The notes beneath the pieces were generated by a model. It saw only the letters and a program-made list of their open reading frames with translations, searched no databases and had not been told where the DNA came from. 64,000 nt of DNA, taken from GAS188 sp963713805. GTDB taxonomy: Bacteria; Pseudomonadota; Alphaproteobacteria; Rhizobiales; Beijerinckiaceae. The DNA is taken from contig CAVQNF010000006.1 of the NCBI GenBank assembly GCA_963713805.1, forward strand, positions 124,001-188,000, in the 5' to 3' direction. A program made the translations under genes and the position numbers. Shown here piece by piece: positions 17,415 to 26,828 of the stretch (position 1 is the first letter of the stretch; every line of letters starts with the position of its first letter).

Positions 17415-17554
17415 TTATACGTCGCTCCGAGGGAATTGAACGCTGCTTCAATAAGCTCAAACATCTTCGCCGTGTCGCAGCCCGTTTTGACCGGCGAGCC
17501 ACCTATTTCCTCGCCTTCATCCTTTTCGCCGGCGCTATAATATGGTCGCGATGA
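17415..17554 (+). pseudogene. IS5-family transposase C-terminal relic
   Basis: The plus frame reads EGIERCFNKLKHLRRVAARF, DRRATYFLAFILFAGAII and stops at 17554 after WSR. E-R-x-F-N-K-L-K-x-x-R-R-V-A-x-R-F-D-R is the conserved C-terminus of IS5/IS4-like DDE transposases, with the catalytic Glu first. Only about 45 residues remain. The bases from here to 17775 hold no gene but must contain the cyo promoter. Confidence 0.7.
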
Positions 17555-17775
17555 ATGTCGATTCAGCCTAGTTGAAAAATCGGACGCCTGACCCGCCCCG
17601 CCAAGCGCCGCTGTCGACCCGAAGGGGAAGGATAGGGAATGAGGTGGACTGGCGGCATGAGCGCGATGTGGCAGGACGGCGGCTTGGCTGATCTCGACTT
17701 GACCATTCCAGCGGGCGGGAGCATGAGCGTTCAAATCGGCGTAAGCTCGGCGATGCAAGAGATCGGCACCCAATC

Positions 17776-18669
17776 GTGTCCTCGAACAGAGCCTCCCTTG
17801 CGGCATTGATCCTCGCCCTGCCTCTCGCGGGTTGCCACGGCGTCCTCGACCCACGTGGACCGGTCGGTGGGGCGGAGCGGCTGATCCTGTTCGACTCGCT
17901 CACGATCATGCTGGCGATCGTCGTGCCCGTGATCCTCGCGACGCTCGGCTTCGCCTGGTGGTTCCGCGCCTCGAACGCCCGTGCGACATATCTGCCGGAT
18001 TGGGCATTCTCGGGCCACCTCGAGCTTATCGTGTGGGGGATCCCCGCGCTTGTCGTCACGTTCCTCGGTGGCATCGCCTGGTTCGGCTCGCACGCGCTCG
18101 ATCCTTACCAGGCGCTGCCCTCGAACACGAAACCGATCGAGGTCGAGGTCGTCTCGCTCGATTGGAAATGGCTCTTCATTTACCCGAATGACGGGGTCGC
18201 CGCCGTCAATCAGCTCGTCATCCCGGTCGGCACTCCGGTGCATTTCAGGCTGACCTCGTCAGGGGTCATGAACAGCTTCTTCGTGCCGCAACTCGGCAGC
18301 CAGATCTATACAATGGCCGGCATGACCTCGCAGGTGAACCTGCAGGCCGATCAGGAAGGCACCTATTCGGGTCTGTCCGCCCAGTTCAGCGGCGAAGGCT
18401 TTCCGGACATGCGCTTCGATGTCCGCGCTGTGGTGCCGGATGCCTATGCCAAATGGCTCGCCGACACCAAGGCCGCCGGCGGCGCGACGCTCGATATGGC
18501 AGCTTACGCCGAGCTCGCCAAGCCCAGCAAGAACCTGAGGCCCGCAACCTATGGGACGGTCGCGCCCCAGCTTTTCGAAGCCATCGTCAACCAGATGGTG
18601 CCGGACGTGCCCGGACCCCAAGGCGGACCGGGCGGCCAGGACACGCCGCCGCCAAGGAAGGGCACCTGA
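17776..18669 (+). CDS. cyoA: cytochrome bo-type ubiquinol oxidase subunit II
   Basis: A 297-residue subunit II of the heme-copper quinol oxidase. It begins with a lipoprotein signal (LILALPLAGCHGVL, lipobox Cys), has two transmembrane helices (LTIMLAIVVPVILATLGFAW and LIVWGIPALVVTFLGGIAWF), and a periplasmic cupredoxin domain (VVSLDWKWLFIYPNDGVAAV, VMNSFFVPQLGSQIYTMAGM). The CuA cysteines of cytochrome c oxidases are absent: the site reads SAQFSGEGFPDMRF, as in CyoA. The start is GTG at 17776. Its stop overlaps the cyoB start (TGATG). Oxidises quinol while pumping protons, the high-oxygen terminal oxidase. Confidence 0.95.
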   Translation: MSSNRASLAALILALPLAGCHGVLDPRGPVGGAERLILFDSLTIMLAIVVPVILATLGFAWWFRASNARATYLPDWAFSGHLELIVWGIPALVVTFLGGIAWFGSHALDPYQALPSNTKPIEVEVVSLDWKWLFIYPNDGVAAVNQLVIPVGTPVHFRLTSSGVMNSFFVPQLGSQIYTMAGMTSQVNLQADQEGTYSGLSAQFSGEGFPDMRFDVRAVVPDAYAKWLADTKAAGGATLDMAAYAELAKPSKNLRPATYGTVAPQLFEAIVNQMVPDVPGPQGGPGGQDTPPPRKGT

Positions 18670-20745
18670 TGCTCGGCAAGCTGAGCTGGTCGGCTATTCC
18701 CTTCGACCAGCCGATCCCCTTGGGCGCCTCGCTCGTCGTGATGCTCGTCATCGTGGGCACGCTCGCCTGGGTGACGGTCAAAGGGCTATTGGCCCTATCT
18801 CTGGCGCGAGTGGATCACCTCGGTCGACCACAAGCGGATCGGCGTCATGTACTGCGTGCTGGCGCTGGTGATGCTGATCCGCGGCTTCATCGACGCCATC
18901 ATGATGCGCTCGCAGCAGGCGCTCGCCTACCATTCGCCAGGCTACCTGCCGCCGGAGCATTACGACCAGATCTTTTCGGCGCACGGCACGATCATGATCT
19001 TCTTCGTGGCGATGCCGTTCGTGATCGGCCTCATGAATTTCGTCGTGCCGCTGCAGCTCGGGGTGCGCGACGTCGCCTTTCCGACCCTCAACTCGGTGAG
19101 CCTCTGGCTGACGGCGGCGGGCGTGCTGCTCGTCAACATGTCGCTGGTCATCGGCGAGTTCGCGCAGACCGGCTGGCTTGTCTATCCGCCGCTCTCGGAG
19201 CTGAAATTCTCGCCCGGCGTCGGCGTCGACTACTATCTGTGGGCCCTGCAGATATCGGGCGTCGGCACGCTTGCTGACCGGCATCAACTTCGTGACGACG
19301 ATCCTCAAGATGCGCGCGCCGGGCATGATCTACATGCGCATGCCGATCTTCTGCTGGACGGCGCTCGCCGCGAACCTGCTCATCGTCGCCGCCTTCCCGA
19401 TCCTGACCGCGACCTTCGCGATGCTGCTGCTCGACCGCTATCTCGGCTTCCATTTCTTCACGACGGATCTCGGCGGCAACCCGATGATGTACGTGAATCT
19501 CATCTGGGCCTGGGGACATCCGGAGGTCTACATCCTGATCCTGCCGGCCTTCGGCGTCTTCTCCGAGGTGATCTCGACCTTCTCCGGCAAGCCGCTGTTC
19601 GGCTACCGTTCGATGGTCATCGCCACCATGGCGATCTGCGTCCTCTCCTTCATGGTGTGGCTGCACCATTTCTTCACGATGGGCGCCGGCGCCGACGTCA
19701 ACGGCTTCTTCGGCATCATGACGATGATCATCGCCGTGCCGACCGGCGTGAAGATCTTCAACTGGCTGTTCACCATGTGGGGCGGACGCGTCCGCTTCGA
19801 GGTGCCGATGCTGTGGTCGCTTGCCTTCATGGTCACCTTCGTGATCGGCGGCATGACCGGCGTGCTGCTGGCGGTGCCGCCGGCCGATTTCGTGCTGCAC
19901 AATTCGCTGTTCCTGGTCGCGCATTTCCACAACGTGATCATCGGCGGCGTGCTGTTCGGCGCCTTCGCCGGCTACACCTACTGGTTCCCGAAGGCGTTCG
20001 GCTTCACGCTCGACGAGCGCCTCGGCAAGGCGGCCTTCTGGTTCTGGCTGATCGGCTTCTACGTCGCCTTCATGCCGCTCTACGTGCTCGGGCTCGAGGG
20101 CATGACGCGGCGCATGCAGCATTACGACGTCGCCGAATGGCATCCCTGGCTCATCGTCGCCGCCGGCGGCGCCGCGCTCATCCTCGCCGGCATCGGCTGC
20201 CAGGTCGCGCAGCTCGTCGTCTCGATCCGCAACCGCGTCGCGCTGCGCGACCTCACCGGCGATCCGTGGGACGGCCGCACGCTCGAATGGATCACCGCCT
20301 CGCCGCCGCCCGCCTTCAACTTCGCCGTGATGCCGAACGTCACCGGCGAGGAGGCCTATTGGGGCATGAAGCAGAAGGCGATCGAGCAAGGCCGGCTCAC
20401 CGAGCTGCCCGACTACAAGCCGATCGAGATGCCGCGCAACAGCCCGACCGGTTTCGTGACTGCCTTCTTCGCCGTCGTCACCGGCTTCGCGCTGATCTGG
20501 CACATCTGGTGGATGGTCATCGTCGGCCTGGTCGGCGCCTTCGCGACTTTCGTGGTCTTCGCCTGGCGCGACGTTGCGGAATACGAATTGCCGGCGGCCG
20601 AGCTCGCCGCCATCGACGCGAAGCGCCGTGAGGCGCGCATCGCGCTCGTCGAGGGCCGCGAGCCCGGCATCACGCCGGTCAGATATTCGCGGCCGCCGTC
20701 GCAGGATCCGCACAAGCTCGGCGCACGCGCCGAGCCCGATCGCCG
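18669..20745 (+). CDS. cyoB: cytochrome bo-type ubiquinol oxidase subunit I (two frame changes)
   Basis: Catalytic subunit with heme b, heme o3 and CuB. The start MLGKLSWSAIPFDQPIPLGA overlaps the cyoA stop. An extra base near 18782 and another near 19272 shift the frame, yet the protein reads on perfectly: YWPYLWREWITSVDHKRIG, then FPTLNSVSLWLTAAGVLLVN, then after the second shift LTGINFVTTILKMRAPGMIY. Ligand motifs are all present: WAWGHPEVYILILPAFGVFS (CuB His and the cross-linked Tyr), WLHHFFTMG (CuB) and HFHNVIIGG (heme ligands). The exact stop is unclear since the cyoB frame runs into cyoC. Both shifts are best read as sequence errors. Confidence 0.93.
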
Positions 20746-21323
20746 GCCACAAGGGTCCGGCGTCGAAGCGCATCATCACCGGTTACGGCTTCTGGATCTT
20801 CCTCCTCTCCGACTTCGTCATGTTCTCCGGCCTCTACGCCGCCTATGCGGTGCTGTCGCATGCGACGGCGGGCGGCCCGGCGCCGGGGCAACTCTTCGAC
20901 CTGAGGATCGTCGCGCTCGAGACGGCATTCCTTCTGTTCTCGAGCTTCGCCTGCGGCATGGCGACGATCGCCACCGATGCCCGCAACATGTTTTGGACCC
21001 AAGCTGCCTATTTCGTCACGGGACTGCTCGGTCTCGGCTTCCTCGCGCTGGAGGTGAGTGAGTTCGCGAGGATGCTGTCGATGGGAGCTGGCCCCGAGCG
21101 CAGCGCCTTTCTCTCGGCGTTCTTCACGCTCGTCGGCTGCCACGGCCTACACGTGACGGTCGGCTTGCTGTGGCTCGGCACGATGATGGCGCAGTTCCTG
21201 GCAAAGGGCTTCAGGCCCAATATCCTGCGCCGCGGGATGTGCTTTGCCTTGTTCTGGCACGCGCTCGACATCATCTGGGTCGGCATATTCACCAACGTCT
21301 ACCTTCTGGGGACAAGCCCATGA
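20700..21323 (+). CDS. cyoC: cytochrome bo-type ubiquinol oxidase subunit III
   Basis: About 200 residues with five transmembrane helices, typical CyoC. After a basic start the sequence reads PIAGHKGPASKRIITGYGFW, IFLLSDFVMFSGLYAAYAVL, and ends ALFWHALDIIWVGIFTNVYL before the stop at 21323. No start codon lies in the CyoC frame; the N-terminal residues (QDPHKLGARAEPD) are readable in the cyoB frame, which suggests a lost or gained base near 20735. The stop overlaps the cyoD start as ATGA. Subunit III supports assembly and stability of the oxidase. The stated start is approximate. Confidence 0.9.
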   Translation, partial: RRIRTSSAHAPSPIAGHKGPASKRIITGYGFWIFLLSDFVMFSGLYAAYAVLSHATAGGPAPGQLFDLRIVALETAFLLFSSFACGMATIATDARNMFWTQAAYFVTGLLGLGFLALEVSEFARMLSMGAGPERSAFLSAFFTLVGCHGLHVTVGLLWLGTMMAQFLAKGFRPNILRRGMCFALFWHALDIIWVGIFTNVYLLGTSP

Positions 21324-21728
21324 GCGACCATGACGCGGCCCGCGAGTGGAATATCGACGCCGCACCGGGCGATCAGGAGACGGGGCCCCGTGCGATCGCG
21401 GTAGGTGTCCGCAACTATCTCATCGGGCTTGTGCTCGCCGCCGGGCTCACGGCTGGGCTCGTTCTGGGTCGCAAGCGGAACCAGCCTTATCTATGCGCCC
21501 GGTGAGCCGATGGCACTCGCGGCGCTGGCGATCGCGCAAATGGGTGTCCACCTCGCCTTTTTCCTTCACATCACGACGGGCCCCGACAACACCAACAATG
21601 CGTTGGCGCTCGCCTTCGGCGTGCTCATCGTCGGGCTCGTCATCGCCGGCTCTTTGTGGATCATGTACCACCTCAACACCAACATGATGGTTCCGGGAGA
21701 CATGCTGGACCTGCGGATGCAGAAATGA
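21320..21728 (+). CDS. cyoD: cytochrome bo-type ubiquinol oxidase subunit IV (one frame change)
   Basis: About 135 residues expected. The ATG at 21320 overlaps the cyoC stop. The N-terminal part MSDHDAAREWNIDAAPGDQE leads into the first helix (NYLIGLVLAAGLTAG), then a frame change near 21465 occurs and the reading goes on as SFWVASGTSLIYAPGEPMAL, MGVHLAFFLHITTGPDNTNN and the third helix with AGSLWIMYHLNTNMM. All three helices and the conserved HLxFFLH of CyoD are present. It is the small assembly subunit of the quinol oxidase. The shift is most likely an error because both halves are well conserved. Confidence 0.9.
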
Positions 21729-21962
21729 TGTTGTAGGCTCGCCTCGACGACGAAGGTTTCGCCAAGGCCATGGAGCGCTTCATTCTCGGCTCATCGGACT
21801 GAAGCGATGACATGAGCACGACGATCGGACGCATCGAAGTACTGCCGCCGAGCATCGACGCTGAGGAGTATCCCACCATGACTGGAAGGTTACTCAAATG
21901 AAGTCGAACTCGACCAAACCTGTTGACGTTCCTGCCTCGACCGCGCCTGGGAGGGTGACACG
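21729..21962. other. gap between cyoD and tal
   Basis: A plus-strand frame ends ARLDDEGFAKAMERFILGSS then D and stop near 21801, which looks like the tail of an unrecognised protein whose body is missing. Otherwise nothing is seen. Confidence 0.35.
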
Positions 21963-23050
21963 ATGAGACCAACCGGGAAGCTTCACGATCTCGGCCAGAG
22001 TCTTTGGCTCGACAACATCACACGCGAGCTGCGTGAACAGCGGGACGCTGAAGCGATACATTGACGAGCTCTCAGTCACGGGGCTCACATCGAATCCGAC
22101 GATCTTCGATCACGCCATCAAGAACAGCACGACCTATGATGATGACATTTCTCGAAAAGCGCCCTCCGCGAAATCGTCAGAGGACCTATTCTTCGAATTG
22201 GCGCTCGCGGATCTCACTCGAGCAGCCGAGCTGTTCCAGCCTGTCTTCGCACAGACCGACGGTGTCGACGGCTGGGTGTCGCTCGAGGTCTCGCCCCTTT
22301 TGGCGCACGATACCATCAGCACCCTTGAGGCCGCGCGCGAGCTGCACCGGCGCGGCGGCAAGCCCAATCTCTTCATCAAGATCCCCGGCACCCCGGAAGG
22401 GCTGCCCGCCATCGAGGAGGCGATCTCCGCCGGCATTCCGGTCAACGTCACTTTGCTCTTCTCCCGTGAGCAATATGTGGCGGCGGCCGAAGCCTATCTG
22501 CGCGGCGTCGAGCGGCGCATCGAGACGGGGCTGAACCCGGCAGTGGCTTCGGTCGCCTCGGTCTTCGTCAGCCGGTGGGACGTCGCGGTGAGCGGCAAGG
22601 TCCCCGGCGAGCTGACCAATCGGCTTGGGATCGCCATCGCCCAGCGCATCTATAAGGCTTATCGGGAGCTGCTCGCCTCAGCGCGCTTCCTGCGAGCCGC
22701 CAATGCCGGCGCCCGCGCACAGCGCCTGCTATGGGCCAGCACCGGCACCAAGGACCCGAAGGCCTCGGACATTCTCTATGTGAAAGCTCTCGCCGCGCCT
22801 TTTACGATCAACACCATGCCGGAGCCTACGCTCAAGGCTTTCGGCGAGCACGGCGAGGTTGGTGAGATCCTCTCGACGGACGGGAGTGACGTGCGAGGCG
22901 GTTCTGAAGAGCTTCGCGAAGGCTGGCGTCGACGTCGACGTGCTGGCCGCCCGGCTGCAGGACGAAGGTGCCGCCTCCTTCGTCAAGTCCTGGAACGACT
23001 TGATGGCCTGCATCCACGCTAAGAGCACCGCGATCCGCAAGGCTGGCTGA
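21963..23050 (+). CDS. tal: transaldolase (two frame changes)
   Basis: About 362 residues, fitting the long Tal type found in rhizobia and cyanobacteria. The ATG at 21963 gives MRPTGKLHDLGQSLWLDNIT; after a shift near 22025 it continues LKRYIDELSVTGLTSNPTIF. The Schiff-base Lys lies in NLFIKIPGTPEGLPAIEEAI, followed by INVTLLFSREQY-like VNVTLLFSREQYVAAAEAYL and VFVSRWDV. A second shift near 22890 precedes the tail SFAKAGVDVDVLAARLQDEG. Transaldolase moves a dihydroxyacetone unit between sugar phosphates in the non-oxidative pentose phosphate pathway. It heads a cluster with pgi, an aldolase-like gene, gnd and tkt, all on the same strand with short gaps. Confidence 0.93.
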
Positions 23051-23113
23051 CGTGGAGAGTTGTGTCCTCTTACCGGAAGCCGACACGCGTGCGATCACAT
23101 GAGGAAGCAGCAG

Positions 23114-24754
23114 ATGAGTGTCCAAGGTTTGCGCAGCCTCCCCGCCTGGACCTCCCTTGGCGATCATTGGCAAAAGATGAAGGGACTGCATCTGCGGCAG
23201 CTCTTCGCCGAGGACCCAAAGCGCGGGGAGAGGATGGCGGTCGAGGCGAAGGGCATCTATCTCGACTATTCGAAGAACCGCGTCACCGACGAAACGTTGG
23301 AGCTGCTCCTCCAGCTGGCCCGAGAGTCGGGGCTGCGCGAGCGCATCGACGCCATGTTCCGGGGCGACAAGATCAATGTCTCGGAGAACCGCGCCGTGCT
23401 GCACGTGGCTCTGCGCGCGCCACGGGGGGCGACCATCGCTGCATGATGGCCGGAACGTGGTGCCCGACGTTCATGCCGTTCTGGACAAGATGGCCGACTT
23501 CGCCGAACGGCGTGCGCGGCGGCGCCTGGAAAGGACATACCGGCAAGCGCATCCGCAACGTGATCAACATCGGCATCGGCGGGTCGGACCTCGGGCCGGT
23601 CATGGCCTACGAGGCGCTGAGACACTACAGCGAGCGGACGATGACGTTCCGCTTCGTCTCCAATGTCGACGGCACCGACTTCGCCGAGGCGGTGCATGAT
23701 CTCGATCCCGCGGAGACGTTGTTCATCGTCTCCTCAAAGACCTTCACCACGCTGGAGACCATGACCAACGCGCATACGCGCTCGTGACTGGCTGCTGGCC
23801 GGCCTGAAGGGCGACGAGAGCGCCATCGCCAAGCATTTCGTCGCCGTCTCGACCAATGCGGCGGAAGTGGCGAAATTCGGCATCGACACGACCAACATGT
23901 TCGGCTTCTGGGACTGGGTCGGCGGGCGCTACTCGATGGATTCGGCCATCGGCCTCTCGACCATGCTCGCCATCGGACCCGATCACTTTCGCGAGATGCT
24001 CGACGGCTTCCACCAGATGGACGAGCATTTCCGCACCGCACCCTTCGATCGGAATCTGCCGGTGCTGATGGGCCTGCTCGGCGTCTGGTACACCGACTTC
24101 TTCGGCGCACAGACCGTCGCCGTGCTGCCCTACGAGCAATATCTGAAGCGCTTCCCGGCCTATCTCCAGCAACTGACGATGGAGAGCAACGGCAAGCACG
24201 TCACGCTCGACGGCTCCGCGGTCGATTACGATACCGGACCGATCTACTGGGGCGAGCCGGGCACCAACGGCCAGCACTCCTTCTATCAGCTGATCCACCA
24301 GGGCACGCGGCTGATCCCTTGCGATTTCATCGCCTTTGCCCAGCCGCTGAACCCTCTCGGCCGACATCACGACATGCTGATCGCCAACGTCTTCGCCCAG
24401 ACCGAGGCGCTGGCCTTCGGCAAGACCGCGGATGCCGTCAAGGCGGAAGGCACGCCCGACTGGCTCGTGCCGCACCGCCTGTTCGAGGGCAATCGGCCGT
24501 CCAACACGCTGCTGCTGGAGCGCTTGACGCCGGCTGCGCTCGGCAAGCTGGTCGCGCTCTACGAGCACAGCGTCTTCACGCAGGGGACGATCTGGCACAT
24601 CGACTCGTTCGACCAGTGGGGCGTCGAGCTCGGCAAGGTGCTGGCCCAGCGCATCATCCCGCAGCTCGAAAGCGCGGCAGCCCCCGAGCTCGACCACGAT
24701 AGCTCGACCAACCGGCTGATCCGGCGCTATCGCAAGCTCAAGGGAACCGCCTGA
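23114..24754 (+). CDS. pgi: glucose-6-phosphate isomerase (frame changes)
   Basis: About 546 residues, normal for Pgi. The ATG at 23114 follows GAGGAAG. The protein runs MSVQGLRSLPAWTSLGDHWQ to LRAPRGATI, shifts near 23441 (an extra G inside ATC-CTG), continues LHDGRNVVPDVHAVLDKMAD, shifts near 23506, continues NVINIGIGGSDLGPVMAYEA (phosphosugar motif) and VSSKTFTTLETMTNAHT, shifts near 23778, then ARDWLLAGLKG to the end. The second signature GTNGQHSFYQLIHQGT with catalytic His and Glu is intact. It converts glucose 6-phosphate and fructose 6-phosphate. Its TGA overlaps the ATG of the next gene (24752-24756). Confidence 0.94.
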
Positions 24755-25692
24755 TGTCACGAGGATATGACCAGCCGCTCTACATCCTGCCCTTCGACCA
24801 CCGCGGCTCCTTCCAGACCAAGATGTTCGGCTGGAAGGCTCCGCTGACTGCTGCGCAAACGGCCGAGATCGCCGCCGCCAAGCAAGTGATCTACGACGGC
24901 TTCAAGGCCGCGGTCGCCGGCGGCGTGCCGAAGGAGAAGGCCGGCATCCTGGTGGACGAGCAGTTCGGCGCCGCCATCCTGCGCGATGCCTCAGCCGCCG
25001 GCTTTGTCACGGCCGCCCGGCGGAGAAGAGCGGGCAGGACGAGTTCGACTTCGAGTACGGCGAGGACTTCGTCCGCCACATCGAAGCCTTCAGGCCGACC
25101 TTCTGCAAGGTCCTGGTGCGCTACAATCCCGAGGGCGACCGCGCCCTGAATCGACAGCAGGCGGCGCGGCTGAAGCGGCTCTCCGACTATCTCGATGCCG
25201 AGGGCGAAAGCCGTTTCATGTTCGAGCTGCTGGTGCCGCCGGAAAAGGCACAACTCGACAAGCTTCGCGGCGACAAGAAGGCCTATGATCTCGAGCTCCG
25301 GCCAGTCTGATGGTGCAGGCCATCCAGGAGCTCCAGGACGCCGGCGTCGAGCCGGATCGTGTGGAAGATCGAAGGCCTCGATCGGCGCGAGGATTGCCAG
25401 AAGATCGTGGCCACCGCACGGGCCGGCGGGCGCGACCAGGTCGGCTGCATCATCCTGGGCCGCGGCGAGGACGACCGGAAGGTGCGGGAGTGGCTCGACG
25501 ATAGCGGCCCGCGTGCCGGGCTTCATCGGCTTCGCCGTCGGCCGCACCGACTTCTGGGATCCGCTGGTCGCCTGGCGGGCCAGGAAAGCGACGCGCGACG
25601 CGGCCGTCGCCGAGATCGCCCGGCGCTACCGCGAGTTCGTCGACATCTTCGAGAAGGCCGGGCCTTCGACCGTCGCCCCGATCTCGGGCTGA
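24754..25692 (+). CDS. DUF2090 aldolase-like protein (frame changes)
   Basis: About 310 residues read in four frames: MSRGYDQPLYILPFDHRGSF, KEKAGILVDEQFGAAILRDA, SGQDEFDFEYGEDFVRHIEA, KVLVRYNPEGDRALNRQQAA, FMFELLVPPEKAQLDKLRGD, VWKIEGLDRREDCQKIVATA and the tail VPGFIGFAVGRTDFWDPLVA. Shifts fall near 25015, 25309, 25360 and 25505. This is the DUF2090 domain, which as the C-terminal part of some IolC proteins resembles class I aldolases (Lys in FDHRG/KVLVRY context). Standing alone after pgi and before gnd, it probably acts on a sugar phosphate, but the reaction is not established. Start overlaps the pgi stop, so it is co-translated. Confidence 0.8.
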
Positions 25693-25732
25693 TAGGGTCC
25701 GACCCCGCCAAGGATAGAGGAGGACTGAGCGC

Positions 25733-26753
25733 ATGCAACTGGGAATGATCGGCCTTGGCCGGATGGGAGCGAACATGGTGCGCCGCCTCTTGAAGGGCGG
25801 GCACCAGTGCGTGGTCTACGACATGTCCGCGAAGGCGGTCGCGGAGCTGGTGAAAGAGAAGGCGGTCGGCACCGGCTCGCTGGCCGAGTTCGCCAAGAGC
25901 CTGGCGAAGCCGCGCGCCGTCTGGTTGATGGTGCCCGCCGGCGTGGTCGACAAGACCATCGCCGATCTCGTGCCGCATCTCGAGCGCGGCGACATCCTGA
26001 TCGACGGCGGCAATTCCTACTACATCGACGATATTCGCCGCGCCAAGGAGCTGGTGCCGATGGGCATCCACTATGTCGATGTCGGCACCAGCGGCGGCGT
26101 CTGGGGGCTCGAGCGCGGCTATTGCATGATGATCGGCGGCGAGCCGGATGTGGTCAGGCATCTCGATCCGATCTTCGCGACCCTCGCGCCGGGACGCGGC
26201 GACATCCCGCGCACCGCCGGACGCGAGAAGGTGGACGGGACATGCCGAAGAGGGCTACCTGCATTGCGGGCCGAACGGGGCGGGCCATTTCGTCAAGATG
26301 GTGCATAACGGCATCGAGTACGGCGTGATGGCGGCCTATGCCGAGGGTCTGGCCGTCCTCAAGGGCGCCAACGTCGGCAAGACGACGGGCGTGGTCGACG
26401 CCGAGACCACGCCGCTGCGCGACCCCGAGCACTATCAGTACGACCTCAACCTGCCGGACATCGCTGAGCTGTGGCGCCGCGGCAGCGTGATCGCGTCCTG
26501 GCTGCTCGATCTCTCGGCGACGGCCCTGATGCAGGACCCCGGGCTCTCGACTTTCGCGGGACGGGTGTCCGATTCCGGCGAAGGCCGCTGGACTATCAAG
26601 GCCGCGATCGACGAGGGGGTGCCGGCCCATGTGCTGTCGTCGGCGCTCTATGAGCGGTTCAGCTCGCGCGGCGACGCGGATTTCGCCGACAAGTTGCTCT
26701 CCGCCATGCGCTACGAATTCGGCGGCCATCTCGAGAAGCCGGCCAAGCCCTGA
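25733..26753 (+). CDS. gnd: 6-phosphogluconate dehydrogenase, decarboxylating (one frame change)
   Basis: About 335 residues, the short YqeC/GndA-like type. The ATG at 25733 has GAGGAGG upstream. Motifs: NAD(P) site MQLGMIGLGRMGANMVRRLL, VPHLERGDILIDGGNSYYID, substrate site VDVGTSGGVWGLERGYCMMI, and after one shift near 26240 the catalytic GPNGAGHFVKMVHNGIEYG with Lys and Asn. The C-terminal helices (AELWRRGSVIASWLLDLSAT) follow. It oxidises 6-phosphogluconate to ribulose 5-phosphate, giving NAD(P)H and CO2. It precedes tkt by 75 bases in the same direction, in an apparent pentose-phosphate operon. Confidence 0.94.
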
Positions 26754-26828
26754 CCGATTTGCCTGACCGACCTTGGCTGACCGACCTTGGCCGGCCGTGT
26801 CGCGGGGCAGGATTGGGAGTTCACCGGG

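Noticed and set aside
19148..20779. Long minus-strand open frame (543 aa, His/Asp/Glu-rich) opposite cyoB
   Set aside because: It is the antisense of a GC-rich, conserved oxidase gene; composition is biased by the codon pattern of cyoB and there is no ribosome binding site or family motif.
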